Positions 33,027 through 42,574 of a stretch of DNA of 64,000 bases are shown here, in pieces (the first letter of the stretch is position 1; each line of letters starts with the position of its first letter). The translations under genes were made by a program, and so were the position numbers. Location: positions 1 through 64,000 of the forward strand of contig CACGJH010000007.1 of NCBI GenBank assembly GCA_902573325.1, in the 5' to 3' direction. This stretch comes from an uncultured Alphaproteobacteria bacterium. GTDB taxonomy: Bacteria > Pseudomonadota > Alphaproteobacteria > HIMB59 > GCA-002718135. The notes under the pieces were generated by a model. The model did no database searches. It worked only from the letters and a program-made list of their open reading frames with translations, and had not been told where the DNA came from.

Positions 33027-34349
33027 TTACAATCTATTTAAATAATCCATTAACCTATAGTAAATAATGGCTGAAGAATACAATGGTCTTCTAAACATGT
33101 TGCCACCTGGAATTTTAAAATGATTAATTTGCTCAAACATATCAAAATTATTTGATTTATTTAAAATTTTTTCAGCTACCATTTTTCCTCCCATAATACT
33201 CATAGCTAACCCATGCCCAGAGTAAGCATGAGCATAATATAACTTTTGTTTCATTATAGTTCCAAAAATAGGCAATCTATTAATCGATATTGCCAAGGTA
33301 CCTCCCCAAGAAAATTCAATTTTAAATTTTTTTAATTCAGGAAAAACTTTATACATTCGTTTAGAGACAAAACTCTTTGCATCTTTTACAAAATGAGATG
33401 TAATTGTTTCAGGTCCTCCAAAAAGAAGTCTGTAGTCTTCTGAAAATCTATAATAATCAATCATAAATCTAGAATCTATTACGCCACAATTTCTTTTGAT
33501 TAATTTACTTGCCAGATCTTTTCCGAGAGGTTCTGTTGCAATAATATAATTATTTATAGGCATAAAATAATTTCTCTTTGATCCTAAAAGATTGTCAAGA
33601 TAACCATTGCAACCAATAATTACTTTCTTTGCTTTAATAATATTTTTTCCAGAGTGAATTATAACTTCTTTTTGATTATCAACAATTTTATCAGCCGGAG
33701 AATTTTCATATATATTTATACCATTCGCTAAACACTGTTCTGCTAAACCATATGTCAGTTTTAATGGGTTTAAATGATAAGAATCCTTTAAAAGCATTCC
33801 AGAAAAATATCTGTCACTATTAACTTCATCTCTTATTGAATTGTGGTCAAAGTATTCATAATTATTATAATTATAATTCTTCTGCATATGCTCAATTTCA
33901 TCTTGAAAATATTTATAATCTTTTTTTGTGTTGCCGACATGAAGAACACCTTGTCTAAGCGCACAGTCAATTTTGTATTTTTCAATTAAATTAACTACAT
34001 TTGAAACAGCATCTAATCCAACTTTCCAAAAAAATTTTGCTTTTTCAATACCAAATTTTTTTTCTAAGTAGAATTGATCTTTTCTCATTCCAATTCCTAG
34101 TTGACCACCATTCCTACCAGAAGCACCGGATCCAACTTTATTTGCTTCCAAAATCGTTATTGATAAACCCTGATTAGATAAATTTAATGCTGAAGAAATA
34201 CCTGTTAAACCACCTCCAATAATACATACATCAGTTGAAATATTCTCATTTAATTTACTTTGATTAGAAAAATTAGGTGCTGAAAATTTATAAAAACTCT
34301 CTTTTTCATTATCATGTTGATTAAAAGTCCTTTTTTTTGTAGTAAACAT
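33027..34349 (-). CDS. puuB: FAD-dependent oxidoreductase, gamma-glutamylputrescine oxidase-like
   Basis: TDVCIIGGGLTGISSALNLSNQGLSITILEANKVGSGASGRNGGQLGIGMRKDQ; next to a PuuA-like glutamine synthetase. Confidence 0.8.
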   Translation of the reverse strand: MFTTKKRTFNQHDNEKESFYKFSAPNFSNQSKLNENISTDVCIIGGGLTGISSALNLSNQGLSITILEANKVGSGASGRNGGQLGIGMRKDQFYLEKKFGIEKAKFFWKVGLDAVSNVVNLIEKYKIDCALRQGVLHVGNTKKDYKYFQDEIEHMQKNYNYNNYEYFDHNSIRDEVNSDRYFSGMLLKDSYHLNPLKLTYGLAEQCLANGINIYENSPADKIVDNQKEVIIHSGKNIIKAKKVIIGCNGYLDNLLGSKRNYFMPINNYIIATEPLGKDLASKLIKRNCGVIDSRFMIDYYRFSEDYRLLFGGPETITSHFVKDAKSFVSKRMYKVFPELKKFKIEFSWGGTLAISINRLPIFGTIMKQKLYYAHAYSGHGLAMSIMGGKMVAEKILNKSNNFDMFEQINHFKIPGGNMFRRPLYSSAIIYYRLMDYLNRL

Positions 34350-34399
34350 TAACTTATCTTTAATGGTTTAATAATAATTAGTAAACAAACAGTCTCAAT

Positions 34400-35767
34400 A
34401 TGATTGAAAAATTTCAAAATTGGTTTCAGGAAAACTCTATTACAGAAGTTGAATGTTTAGTTCCAGATCTTGGGGGCATAGCAAGGGGAAAAATTTTACC
34501 GACAAATAAATTTTTAAAAGGATTGGAAGATGAAAGTCACAGATTACCACAATCAACTTTTATTCAAACCATATCAGGAGATTATGCAACTGAGGACTCT
34601 GCTGGTGCTTTACCAAGAAGTGTTTACAATCCAACTGACATTGATGTAATTTTAAAACCAGATTTTGATACAATGAGAGTAGTGCCATGGTACGACGACC
34701 CTACTGCACAAATTATCTGCGATGCAATAAATCTAAATGGAGATGATGTTATAAATTCTAGTAGGAATGCTCTAAAAAATATTCTTAAACTTTATAAAAA
34801 AGATAAATTAACTCCAATTGTTTCACCAGAGTTAGAATTTTATTTAGTGAAACCTAATGCTGACTCAGATTACCCCCTCGAAGTGCCAGTTGGTCAATCA
34901 GGTAGACAAGAAACAGGTAAGCAAGCCTTGGGTATAGATGCTGTTAACGAATTTGATCATCTTTTTGAGGATGTATATAATTATTGTGAAGCACAAAATA
35001 TAGAAATTGATACTATTAATCATGAATCTGGCTCAGCTCAGATGGAAATTAATTTTCAGCATGGCGATCCTTTAGATCTAGCAGACCAGGTATTTTTATT
35101 TAAAAGAACTTTAAGACAGTCAGCTTTGAAACATAAACTTCATGCAACATTTATGGCAAAACCTATGGAGAACCAACCTGGCAGTGCAATGCACATACAT
35201 CAATCAATATATAATGAAAAAAATAAAAATATTTTTTTTAATCAATCAACTAAAATTTCAAAAAAAATGAAAAACTATTTAGGTGGTTTGGAAAAATATA
35301 CTCCATTATTAATGCCAATATACGCTCCAAATATAAATTCATTTAGAAGATTGTTTGCAACTTGGGGTGCTCCTAAAAATGTTAAATGGGGAATAGGTAA
35401 TAGAAGTTGTGGTTTTAGAATTCCATCAATTGAGGAAAGGAATATACGTATTGAAAATAGAATTCCTGGATCTGATACAAATCCATATCTAGTTTTTGCA
35501 GCTAATTTAGCTTCAGGATATTTAGGAATGAAAAACAATTTAAAACCAAATCCAGAAACTAAAGATAGTGCATTTAAAGATAAAAATTCTAATCTACCTA
35601 AAAATATGGATGAATCGTTAACTCTCTTTGAAAATGATGAAGATATAAAATCCATATTTAATGAAAAATTTGTAAGGTCGATAGCTGCGATAAGAAGAGT
35701 TGAGTATCAAGCTTATTTATCAGTAATAAGTTCTTGGGAGCGAGAATATTTATTACTTAATGTTTAA
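34400..35767 (+). CDS. puuA: Glutamine synthetase family protein, gamma-glutamylputrescine synthetase-like
   Basis: VECLVPDLGGIARGKILPTNKFL; NHESGSAQMEINFQHGDPL; polyamine context. Confidence 0.85.
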   Translation: MIEKFQNWFQENSITEVECLVPDLGGIARGKILPTNKFLKGLEDESHRLPQSTFIQTISGDYATEDSAGALPRSVYNPTDIDVILKPDFDTMRVVPWYDDPTAQIICDAINLNGDDVINSSRNALKNILKLYKKDKLTPIVSPELEFYLVKPNADSDYPLEVPVGQSGRQETGKQALGIDAVNEFDHLFEDVYNYCEAQNIEIDTINHESGSAQMEINFQHGDPLDLADQVFLFKRTLRQSALKHKLHATFMAKPMENQPGSAMHIHQSIYNEKNKNIFFNQSTKISKKMKNYLGGLEKYTPLLMPIYAPNINSFRRLFATWGAPKNVKWGIGNRSCGFRIPSIEERNIRIENRIPGSDTNPYLVFAANLASGYLGMKNNLKPNPETKDSAFKDKNSNLPKNMDESLTLFENDEDIKSIFNEKFVRSIAAIRRVEYQAYLSVISSWEREYLLLNV

Positions 35768-36551
35768 ATTTTTTATTAAAATAAAAATAAAATAAACCAA
35801 TTATTATTAAAGCAAACATTAAAATTGCTGATAATGCGTTTACTTCAGGACTCAATCCTAATCTAACTTTAGAAAAAACTACAATTGGCAATGTGTTAGC
35901 TCCAGGCCCAGTAGTAAAACTCGCAACAACTAGATCATCTAAAGAAATTGTAAAAGCTAATAACCAACCAGCAATAATAGAAGGTAAAATTATTGGTAAA
36001 GTTATCTTATAGAGTACCTTGGTATAATTATAGCCTAGATCCATCGCAGCTTCCTCAATATTTTTGTTAAAGTCAGTTAATCTTGCTTGAATAATAATTG
36101 CGACAAATGCAATACAAAAAGTAACGTGTGATATAAAAATAGTTAATTGCCCTCTTGATGATGGAAATCCAATTACATTATTTAAGCTTATAAAAAAAAG
36201 TAACATTGAAAGACCTAAAATTAATTCTGGCAAAACCAAAGGTGTTGATGAAAGAAAAATATAAAATGATTTAAAAGGAATTTTTCTTATTCTTACAAGT
36301 GAATATCCAATCATAACTCCTAAAATTGTAGCAAAAGTTGCAGACAAAGCTGCAATTTTAATACTAATAATAAATGCCTCAATTATTTGTTCATTATTAA
36401 ATAACTCATTGTACCATCTTAAAGAAAATCCTTTCCAAACCATTACTCTCTTATTTTCATTAAATGAGTAAAAAATTAAAACTAAAATTGGGAAATATAA
36501 AAAAAATAAACCTAAAAAAACAACAGTACTTTTGATTAAACTAGATTTCAT
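35757..36551 (-). CDS. Putrescine/spermidine ABC transporter permease (PotI/PotC-like)
   Basis: Start taken at MKSSLIKSTV; IEEAAMDLGYNYTKVLYKITLPIILPSIIAGWLLAF EAA motif; ORF track extends to 36620. Confidence 0.92.
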   Translation of the reverse strand: MKSSLIKSTVVFLGLFFLYFPILVLIFYSFNENKRVMVWKGFSLRWYNELFNNEQIIEAFIISIKIAALSATFATILGVMIGYSLVRIRKIPFKSFYIFLSSTPLVLPELILGLSMLLFFISLNNVIGFPSSRGQLTIFISHVTFCIAFVAIIIQARLTDFNKNIEEAAMDLGYNYTKVLYKITLPIILPSIIAGWLLAFTISLDDLVVASFTTGPGANTLPIVVFSKVRLGLSPEVNALSAILMFALIIIGLFYFYFNKKFKH

Positions 36552-37428
36552 TTTTTTGACTCCAACGAGAATAAAGTATTTGAAAAATAACAATTGGCAA
36601 AACCAAAATAATAATTCCACTAAAAGCTAAAGCACTAGCACCTGGCCAGTTTCTATTAACAAAGAATTCCTCCCATAATATTTTTCCATAATACAATCTA
36701 TCACTACCACCTAACATTTCAGGTATAATAAATTCTCCAACAACAGGTATAAAAACTAATAAAGATCCGGCAACAATTCCTGGAACAGACAAAGGAAGAA
36801 TAACTTTAAAAAAGGTTTTAATACGATTTAATCCTAAATCTTTTGATGCTTCAATTAAATTTAAGTCAAATTTATTTAAGTATCCATAGAGTGGTAAAAT
36901 CATCAAAGGTAAATAAGTGTATACAATTCCCATGATGACAGCATATTGATTGTATAATAATTGAAGTGGTTCTGATGTTATGCCTAGGTTTAGAAGTATT
37001 ACATTTAAAATTCCATTATTCTGTAAAATTATTTTCCATGCATATACTCTTAATAAAAATGATGACCAAAATGGAATAACTACTAAAACTAATAGGATAT
37101 TTCTTAATCTGATATTTGAAGTCGCAATATAAAAAGCTAATGGGAACCCAATAAGTAAACAAAAAAAAGTAGATATTAGAGCTAGTATCAAAGAGTTTAC
37201 AAAAGATCCAATGTAGTAATAATCACTAAATATATAAACATAGTTTTCAAATGTAGTATTGATCTTAAATCCATTATCAAAAAGAAAAATATCTTGATAA
37301 GGGGGCATCCCCCATTCTGATACCGAAATTGATATTTTAAAAATTATAGCTAATGGTATAAAAAAAAATAGAACAAGCCAAAAATAAGGACTAAAAACAA
37401 AATATTTTTCAAATAATTTATTTTTCAA
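36541..37428 (-). CDS. Putrescine/spermidine ABC transporter permease (PotH/PotB-like)
   Basis: LIEASKDLGLNRIKTFFKVILPLSVPGIVAGSLLVFIPVVGEF. Confidence 0.92.
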   Translation of the reverse strand: MKNKLFEKYFVFSPYFWLVLFFFIPLAIIFKISISVSEWGMPPYQDIFLFDNGFKINTTFENYVYIFSDYYYIGSFVNSLILALISTFFCLLIGFPLAFYIATSNIRLRNILLVLVVIPFWSSFLLRVYAWKIILQNNGILNVILLNLGITSEPLQLLYNQYAVIMGIVYTYLPLMILPLYGYLNKFDLNLIEASKDLGLNRIKTFFKVILPLSVPGIVAGSLLVFIPVVGEFIIPEMLGGSDRLYYGKILWEEFFVNRNWPGASALAFSGIIILVLPIVIFQILYSRWSQKNEI

Positions 37429-38496
37429 TTAATCCTCTAAAACCTTGATTGATTCACTTTCCCAAATACAAATGACTTTCTCCCCTTTTGGAAAATTATA
37501 ATTTGAGTTGGAGTTAAAATTCTGATCTAAAACTGAAATTATCATATTTTTAATTTTAATTTCATAACGTGTAAAACTTCCCAAATATGATTTTTCTAAA
37601 ATTTCTCCACTAAAGGAATTAAATGAACTTGTTTTCAAATTATTCATTGATTGTATTTTTATTTTCTCTGGTCTTAGTAAAATATTAGTTTTTGTATTTT
37701 TTAATTCTTTGTTTAATTTAAAATTTATACCTAAATCATCAGAATAAAAATTTTCATCTTTCTTATAAATCTCAATTATATTTGCAATTCCTATAAAATT
37801 GGCAGTATAAAGACTTTTAGGATTTTCATAAATCTCTTCAGGGCTAGAGCATTCCAAAATAAGACCATTCTTCATTATTGCCATTCTATCAGATAAGGAC
37901 ATTGCTTCTTCCTGATCATGGGTGACAAAAACAAATGTAATTTTTAGTTTCTTTTGGAGTGTTGTTAACTCTAATTGCGTTTTTGATCTGAGTTTTTTAT
38001 CTAGTGCTGCAAGAGGCTCATCTAATAATAATAACTTAGGTTTTTTTATTAAGCACCTTCCAAGGGCAACTCGTTGCTGCTCTCCTCCTGATAATTGCTT
38101 AATTCTTCTATTTAATAAATGTTCAATAGATAAAAGTTCGGCAATATTTCTTACGTTTATTTCAATTTCTTTTTGGGTAAAATTTTCTTTTATTCCAAAA
38201 GCTAAATTATTAAATACGTTTAAGTGAGGAAATAGAGCATACGATTGAAACATATAATTTAATGGTCTTTCAAAAGGTTCAAGGTTTGTTATGTCCGTTC
38301 CGTCGAGTATTACACGTCCTGTATCTGGCTTCTCAAATCCGCCTAGTATTCTTAGTAAGGTAGTTTTGCCTGAGCCCGATGATCCTAAGAGACCAAAAAA
38401 TTCAGATTTTGAAATATTTAAATTAATATTTTCTAAAACTTTGTTATCTCCAAATGATTTAGAAATATTTTCAATTACAAGAAAATTATTATCCAT
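37429..38496 (-). CDS. Polyamine ABC transporter ATP-binding protein (PotG/PotA-like)
   Basis: LLGSSGSGKTTLLRILGGFEKPDTGRVILDGTDIT; LSGGEQQRVALGR; TOBE-like C-terminus. Confidence 0.95.
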   Translation of the reverse strand: MDNNFLVIENISKSFGDNKVLENINLNISKSEFFGLLGSSGSGKTTLLRILGGFEKPDTGRVILDGTDITNLEPFERPLNYMFQSYALFPHLNVFNNLAFGIKENFTQKEIEINVRNIAELLSIEHLLNRRIKQLSGGEQQRVALGRCLIKKPKLLLLDEPLAALDKKLRSKTQLELTTLQKKLKITFVFVTHDQEEAMSLSDRMAIMKNGLILECSSPEEIYENPKSLYTANFIGIANIIEIYKKDENFYSDDLGINFKLNKELKNTKTNILLRPEKIKIQSMNNLKTSSFNSFSGEILEKSYLGSFTRYEIKIKNMIISVLDQNFNSNSNYNFPKGEKVICIWESESIKVLED

Positions 38497-38503
38497 CTTA
38501 AAT

Positions 38504-38531
38504 CAGCACTAATATTAATATATTAGTGCTG
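38504..38531 (-). terminator. Intercistronic stem-loop between potF-like SBP and potG-like ATPase
   Basis: CAGCACTAATAT-taat-ATATTAGTGCTG, 12-bp perfect stem. Confidence 0.65.
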
Positions 38532-38547
38532 AAATGAAGTATATTTT

Positions 38548-39594
38548 TTAATTTGATTTAAATTTATTAAAATATTTAGTTGATAATTGTGCTTTTTTAG
38601 GTGAGTCAGCAGTATCAGCAAATAGCATACTTAAAGTTGCTTCATCTGGATAAATAGCTGGATCTCCTAAAATTTCTGGATCAACTAGCTCATTAGCTGC
38701 TTTGTTTGGATTAGAATACCAAACATAGTTTGTAATATCTGCAGCAACTTCAGGGCGCAAAATATAATTTATAAACTTATGTGCATTTAAAACATTTTTT
38801 GCATCAGCTGGAATTGCCATCATATCAAACCAAATTACAGTTCCCTCTGAAGGAATAGAATACCAAACTGGTTCTATTTCTTCGTAAGCAGCAATAAAAA
38901 CATCACCTGACCATCCCATAGCTAGACAAATTTCACCATTAGCAAGATCGTCTATATATTGAGAAGAATCAAAATACCTAATGAAAGGTCTAATTTCCTG
39001 CAACATTGAAAGAGCAGCCTTATAATCATTTTCGTCTTCGGTGTTAGGATCTTTACCTACATATTTTAAGGCAATTTCCATTACTTCAGATGGTGCATCT
39101 AACATTGCTATACCACAATCTTCATATTTAGAAGCTATAGCTGGGTCAAATAAAACACTCCAACTAGTAACCTCATCTTCATCAACCTTATCAGTATTGT
39201 AACCAATACCGGTTGTGCCATACATATAGTTTACTGAATACTGACCGCCTGGATCATGTGCATCTATCTTTAATAAAACTTCTGGATCTAAATTTCCTAA
39301 GTTCGATAATTCAGATTTATCAAGTTTTTGAAAAACTCCAGCCTTGATTTGGTTTTCTAAAAAAGAACCAGAAGGCACGACAATATCATAGCCAGACCCA
39401 CCAGCTAAAAGTTTAGCTTCAAGAACCTCATTTGAATCAAAAACATCATAAGTTACATCAATGCCAAATTCATTTTCAAAATTTTCAATTGTATCTTCGG
39501 CAATGTAGTCAGACCAATTGTAAATAAATAATTCTTCTTTAGCCTGAGCTGAAAAAGAAATTAAAACTAATAGAGATATAAAATACTTAAGCAT
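38548..39594 (-). CDS. potF: Polyamine ABC transporter substrate-binding protein (PotF-like)
   Basis: KEELFIYNWSDYIAEDTIENFENEFGIDVTYDVFDSNEVLEAKLLAGGSGYDIVVPS. Confidence 0.93.
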   Translation of the reverse strand: MLKYFISLLVLISFSAQAKEELFIYNWSDYIAEDTIENFENEFGIDVTYDVFDSNEVLEAKLLAGGSGYDIVVPSGSFLENQIKAGVFQKLDKSELSNLGNLDPEVLLKIDAHDPGGQYSVNYMYGTTGIGYNTDKVDEDEVTSWSVLFDPAIASKYEDCGIAMLDAPSEVMEIALKYVGKDPNTEDENDYKAALSMLQEIRPFIRYFDSSQYIDDLANGEICLAMGWSGDVFIAAYEEIEPVWYSIPSEGTVIWFDMMAIPADAKNVLNAHKFINYILRPEVAADITNYVWYSNPNKAANELVDPEILGDPAIYPDEATLSMLFADTADSPKKAQLSTKYFNKFKSN

Positions 39595-39634
39595 TATTCC
39601 CCTCCTAAATAAAAATTACATTAAATAAAATAAA

Positions 39635-40492
39635 TTAAAAATCGAGAATTTTTTTATATAGATCTGGCCTTCTGTCTCTAAAGTTACCCCATAATTTTCT
39701 ATATTCTCTTGAAATTAACAAATCTAAAGTTGCAGTTATTATTCCTTCATCCTTATCATTCATACGATTTATTACATTACCAAGATGATCCAATATAAAA
39801 GAATTGCCATAAAAATTTAATTCAATATCAGCTTCGACCTCCTTCCCTATTCTATTCGAAGTTACTATAGGGATTTGATTTGCAGCAGCATGTCCTACCA
39901 TTGTATTAATCCAATGATCCTTTGAATTTAATTCAGGCATGTGTGGCTCAGAGCCAATTGCTGATGGATAAAAAATTAAATCTGCACCTTTCAATGTTAA
40001 TATTCTTGCACATTCAGGAAACCACTGATCCCAACAAATTGCACAGCCCACTTTTGCCAGAGGGGTGTCAAAAACCATAAAGCCTGTGTTGCCTTTTTCA
40101 AAATAATACTTCTCATTATAGCCAGGTCCTTCAGGAATGTGAGATTTATTATAAACTTCACTTATTTTACCGAAAGAATCAATCATAACTAGAGAGTTAA
40201 AAAACTTATTTTCCTTTTTTTGAAAAAAACTAATTGGTAATGAAATATTTTTATCTTTACAAATATTAGATAATTTTTCGAACATTGGATTAGAAGGAAA
40301 ATCAATTGCAAGATTAAAAAATTTATCATTTTTTGTTGAACAAAAATAATAATCTTGAAATAATTCTTGCAGAAGTAAAATATCAACATTTTCATTTGAT
40401 GCTTTTTCAACTAAACTAATTGCTTTATTTAAATTAGCGTCAAAGTCTCCTTTAATAGCTTTGAATTGTGATGTTGCTACTTTTACTTTCAT
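39635..40492 (-). CDS. aguB: N-carbamoylputrescine amidase
   Basis: Nitrilase family: LLLQELFQDYYFC, KSHIPEGPGYNEKYYF, GCAICWDQWFPECAR; start at MKVKVATSQF. Confidence 0.92.
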   Translation of the reverse strand: MKVKVATSQFKAIKGDFDANLNKAISLVEKASNENVDILLLQELFQDYYFCSTKNDKFFNLAIDFPSNPMFEKLSNICKDKNISLPISFFQKKENKFFNSLVMIDSFGKISEVYNKSHIPEGPGYNEKYYFEKGNTGFMVFDTPLAKVGCAICWDQWFPECARILTLKGADLIFYPSAIGSEPHMPELNSKDHWINTMVGHAAANQIPIVTSNRIGKEVEADIELNFYGNSFILDHLGNVINRMNDKDEGIITATLDLLISREYRKLWGNFRDRRPDLYKKILDF

Positions 40493-41472
40493 ATTTTTGG
40501 TACATTCATTGTTATACAATGAATATTTCCACCACCATAATTTACATTTTCTGTTTCCAACATCATAATTTCTCTGTTTGGGAATAACTTTTCAAAAGTT
40601 AATTTTACCTCATTATCTTCCTTAACATTGAATTTAGGTAAGATAATTTTATTTTTACTGAAATAGAAATTTATATATGAACTAATAATATTCTTATTAT
40701 TAATCTTTTTTCTTTCAGGTAAGGGAACTTCAATTAAATCAAATTTCTGGTTAGTATCTTTAAAAAATTTAATAAGATCAGTTTTGTTTTTTTCTAATAT
40801 TTCATAATTAGGATCTAATTTGTGAGTTGTGGCAATTAAATATTGATTTTTTCCTATCGGACATAATAAATTATCGACATGACCATCTGTATCATCCTCC
40901 ATTAGTCCATTTTCAAATAAAAAAATATAATTTAAGTCAAACAAGAGCTTTAATTCTTTAATAATATATTCACTATTATGTTTTTGTTTTCTATTTTTAT
41001 TAAATATTACATTTTTAGTGCTAAATAAATTTTTTTTATCATCATAAGTTATTGCTCCTCCTTCAATAACTAAGTCAGAAATTTTTGTTGGGATATTTAA
41101 ATAGTTTGAAATAAATTTTGATATTTTATTATCATTTAAATAATCTGGATACTTGCCATAACCATTAAATTCAAAACTAATTGATTTTAATTTTTCATCT
41201 TCGATATAAAATATCGGTGCAATATCTCGCATCCAAGAATCATCTAATTTACACTCTACAATATCTATATTTTTATGATCAGTTTTATTTTGAATTTCAT
41301 TAATGTCTTCTTTATTTGAAAATACAATTACATGCTCAGTTTTTGCAATTTCATTAATTACATTTGCAACTTCATCTCTAGCTTTATTAATAATTTTACC
41401 ATAAAGATCTTTATTACATGGCCAAGCAATCAAACAATATTGGTGTTCATACCATTCAGGAATTAGTTTCAT
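40489..41472 (-). CDS. aguA: Agmatine deiminase
   Basis: MKLIPEWYEHQYCLIAWPCN; DDSWMRDIAPIF; EDDTDGHVDNLLCPI; NYGGGNIHCITMNVP. Confidence 0.94.
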   Translation of the reverse strand: MKLIPEWYEHQYCLIAWPCNKDLYGKIINKARDEVANVINEIAKTEHVIVFSNKEDINEIQNKTDHKNIDIVECKLDDSWMRDIAPIFYIEDEKLKSISFEFNGYGKYPDYLNDNKISKFISNYLNIPTKISDLVIEGGAITYDDKKNLFSTKNVIFNKNRKQKHNSEYIIKELKLLFDLNYIFLFENGLMEDDTDGHVDNLLCPIGKNQYLIATTHKLDPNYEILEKNKTDLIKFFKDTNQKFDLIEVPLPERKKINNKNIISSYINFYFSKNKIILPKFNVKEDNEVKLTFEKLFPNREIMMLETENVNYGGGNIHCITMNVPKI

Positions 41473-41500
41473 AAAATTTAAAAATATGTATAATTATTTC

Positions 41501-42064
41501 ATGTCTAAAGATGAAGTAAAATTCACTGAAATGAAACATGGTGATAAAGAGGATTATGAACTTCTTGCTAATTTTGAAGATAAATTCATTGAAGGTACAG
41601 CTGATAGAATAGTAAGAGTGCTAGAAAGTTTAGACAATTCTTTAGGTGGCTATAAGGTATCTAGATTAGAACATTCTCTTCAAACTGCATCAAGGGCGTT
41701 ACGTGAACAAGCTTCTGAAGAAATGGTGGTAGCTTCCTTATTGCATGATATAGGTGATGAAATTGCACCTCTTAATCATTCTGAACTTGCAGCTGCGGTA
41801 TTAAAACCCTTTGTGTCTGAAAAGACAAGATGGATTGTAGAACAACACGGTTTATTTCAAGCCTACTACTATAATCATTATTATGGAAAAGATAGAAACC
41901 TAAGAGATAAATTCAAAGATCATGAATTCTTTAAAGACACTATAGATTTTTGTGAAAGATGGGATCAAGCATCATTTGATCCAAATTATGATACAATTCC
42001 TTTAAAAGAATTTGTTCCAATGGTTCAAAGAATATTCAATAGAACACCTTATAGAAATTTATAA
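41501..42064 (+). CDS. HD-domain protein, PhnZ/TmpB-like (MIOX-type mixed-valent diiron oxygenase candidate)
   Basis: LGGYKVSRLEHSLQTAS (H), ASLLHDIGDE (HD), LNHSELAA (H), VEQHGLFQAYYYNHYYG (H), CERWDQASFDP (D): six-ligand pattern. Confidence 0.7.
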   Translation: MSKDEVKFTEMKHGDKEDYELLANFEDKFIEGTADRIVRVLESLDNSLGGYKVSRLEHSLQTASRALREQASEEMVVASLLHDIGDEIAPLNHSELAAAVLKPFVSEKTRWIVEQHGLFQAYYYNHYYGKDRNLRDKFKDHEFFKDTIDFCERWDQASFDPNYDTIPLKEFVPMVQRIFNRTPYRNL

Positions 42065-42532
42065 TTATTTTTTTAGCTTATTGATTAGTGTAAGGTTACC
42101 TGGATCAAAATTATTTTTATTTTCTTGAATAAATTTATCTATATCTTTTTGCTTTTCTAATTCTAATTCAGAAACTTTTCTAACATTTAAATCAACATAC
42201 AAAGAACAAACCTCTGTTGTTGCTGCTCTATAACCTTCAAGTTTATGTGTCATTTCTAATTTATAAATTAATCTTTTTTTATCCCTATCAAGAAATAATA
42301 AATTAATATCTACTTCATCACCCTCTTTCACTTCTTTGTCATAAGTTGTGTGTGACTCTACGGCAAAAGTAGTTTTCTTCTCTGTTTTTGCAGAAGTTTC
42401 TCCCATATTAAATTTTTGTAAAAGAACTTCCCATCCAGCATCAAAAAGATGAATATAAAATGCCAAATTCATATGACCATTGTAATCGGTCCATTCTTTT
42501 TTTACTCTTCCTGAATTTAAATATATCTTCAT
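42065..42532 (-). CDS. Thioesterase family protein, candidate betainyl-CoA thioesterase (CdhB-like)
   Basis: Hotdog-like: KKEWTDYNGHMNLAFYIHLFDAGWEVLLQKF; adjacent to carnitine dehydrogenase and BKACE. Confidence 0.7.
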   Translation of the reverse strand: MKIYLNSGRVKKEWTDYNGHMNLAFYIHLFDAGWEVLLQKFNMGETSAKTEKKTTFAVESHTTYDKEVKEGDEVDINLLFLDRDKKRLIYKLEMTHKLEGYRAATTEVCSLYVDLNVRKVSELELEKQKDIDKFIQENKNNFDPGNLTLINKLKK

Positions 42533-42574
42533 TGTTTTTCTTTATTAATTCAAAAAATATAGTAGTTTAAAATA

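Noticed and set aside
37922-38512. Two + strand ORFs antisense to the polyamine ABC ATPase
   Set aside because: Opposite strand encodes an intact ABC ATPase; no recognisable domains.
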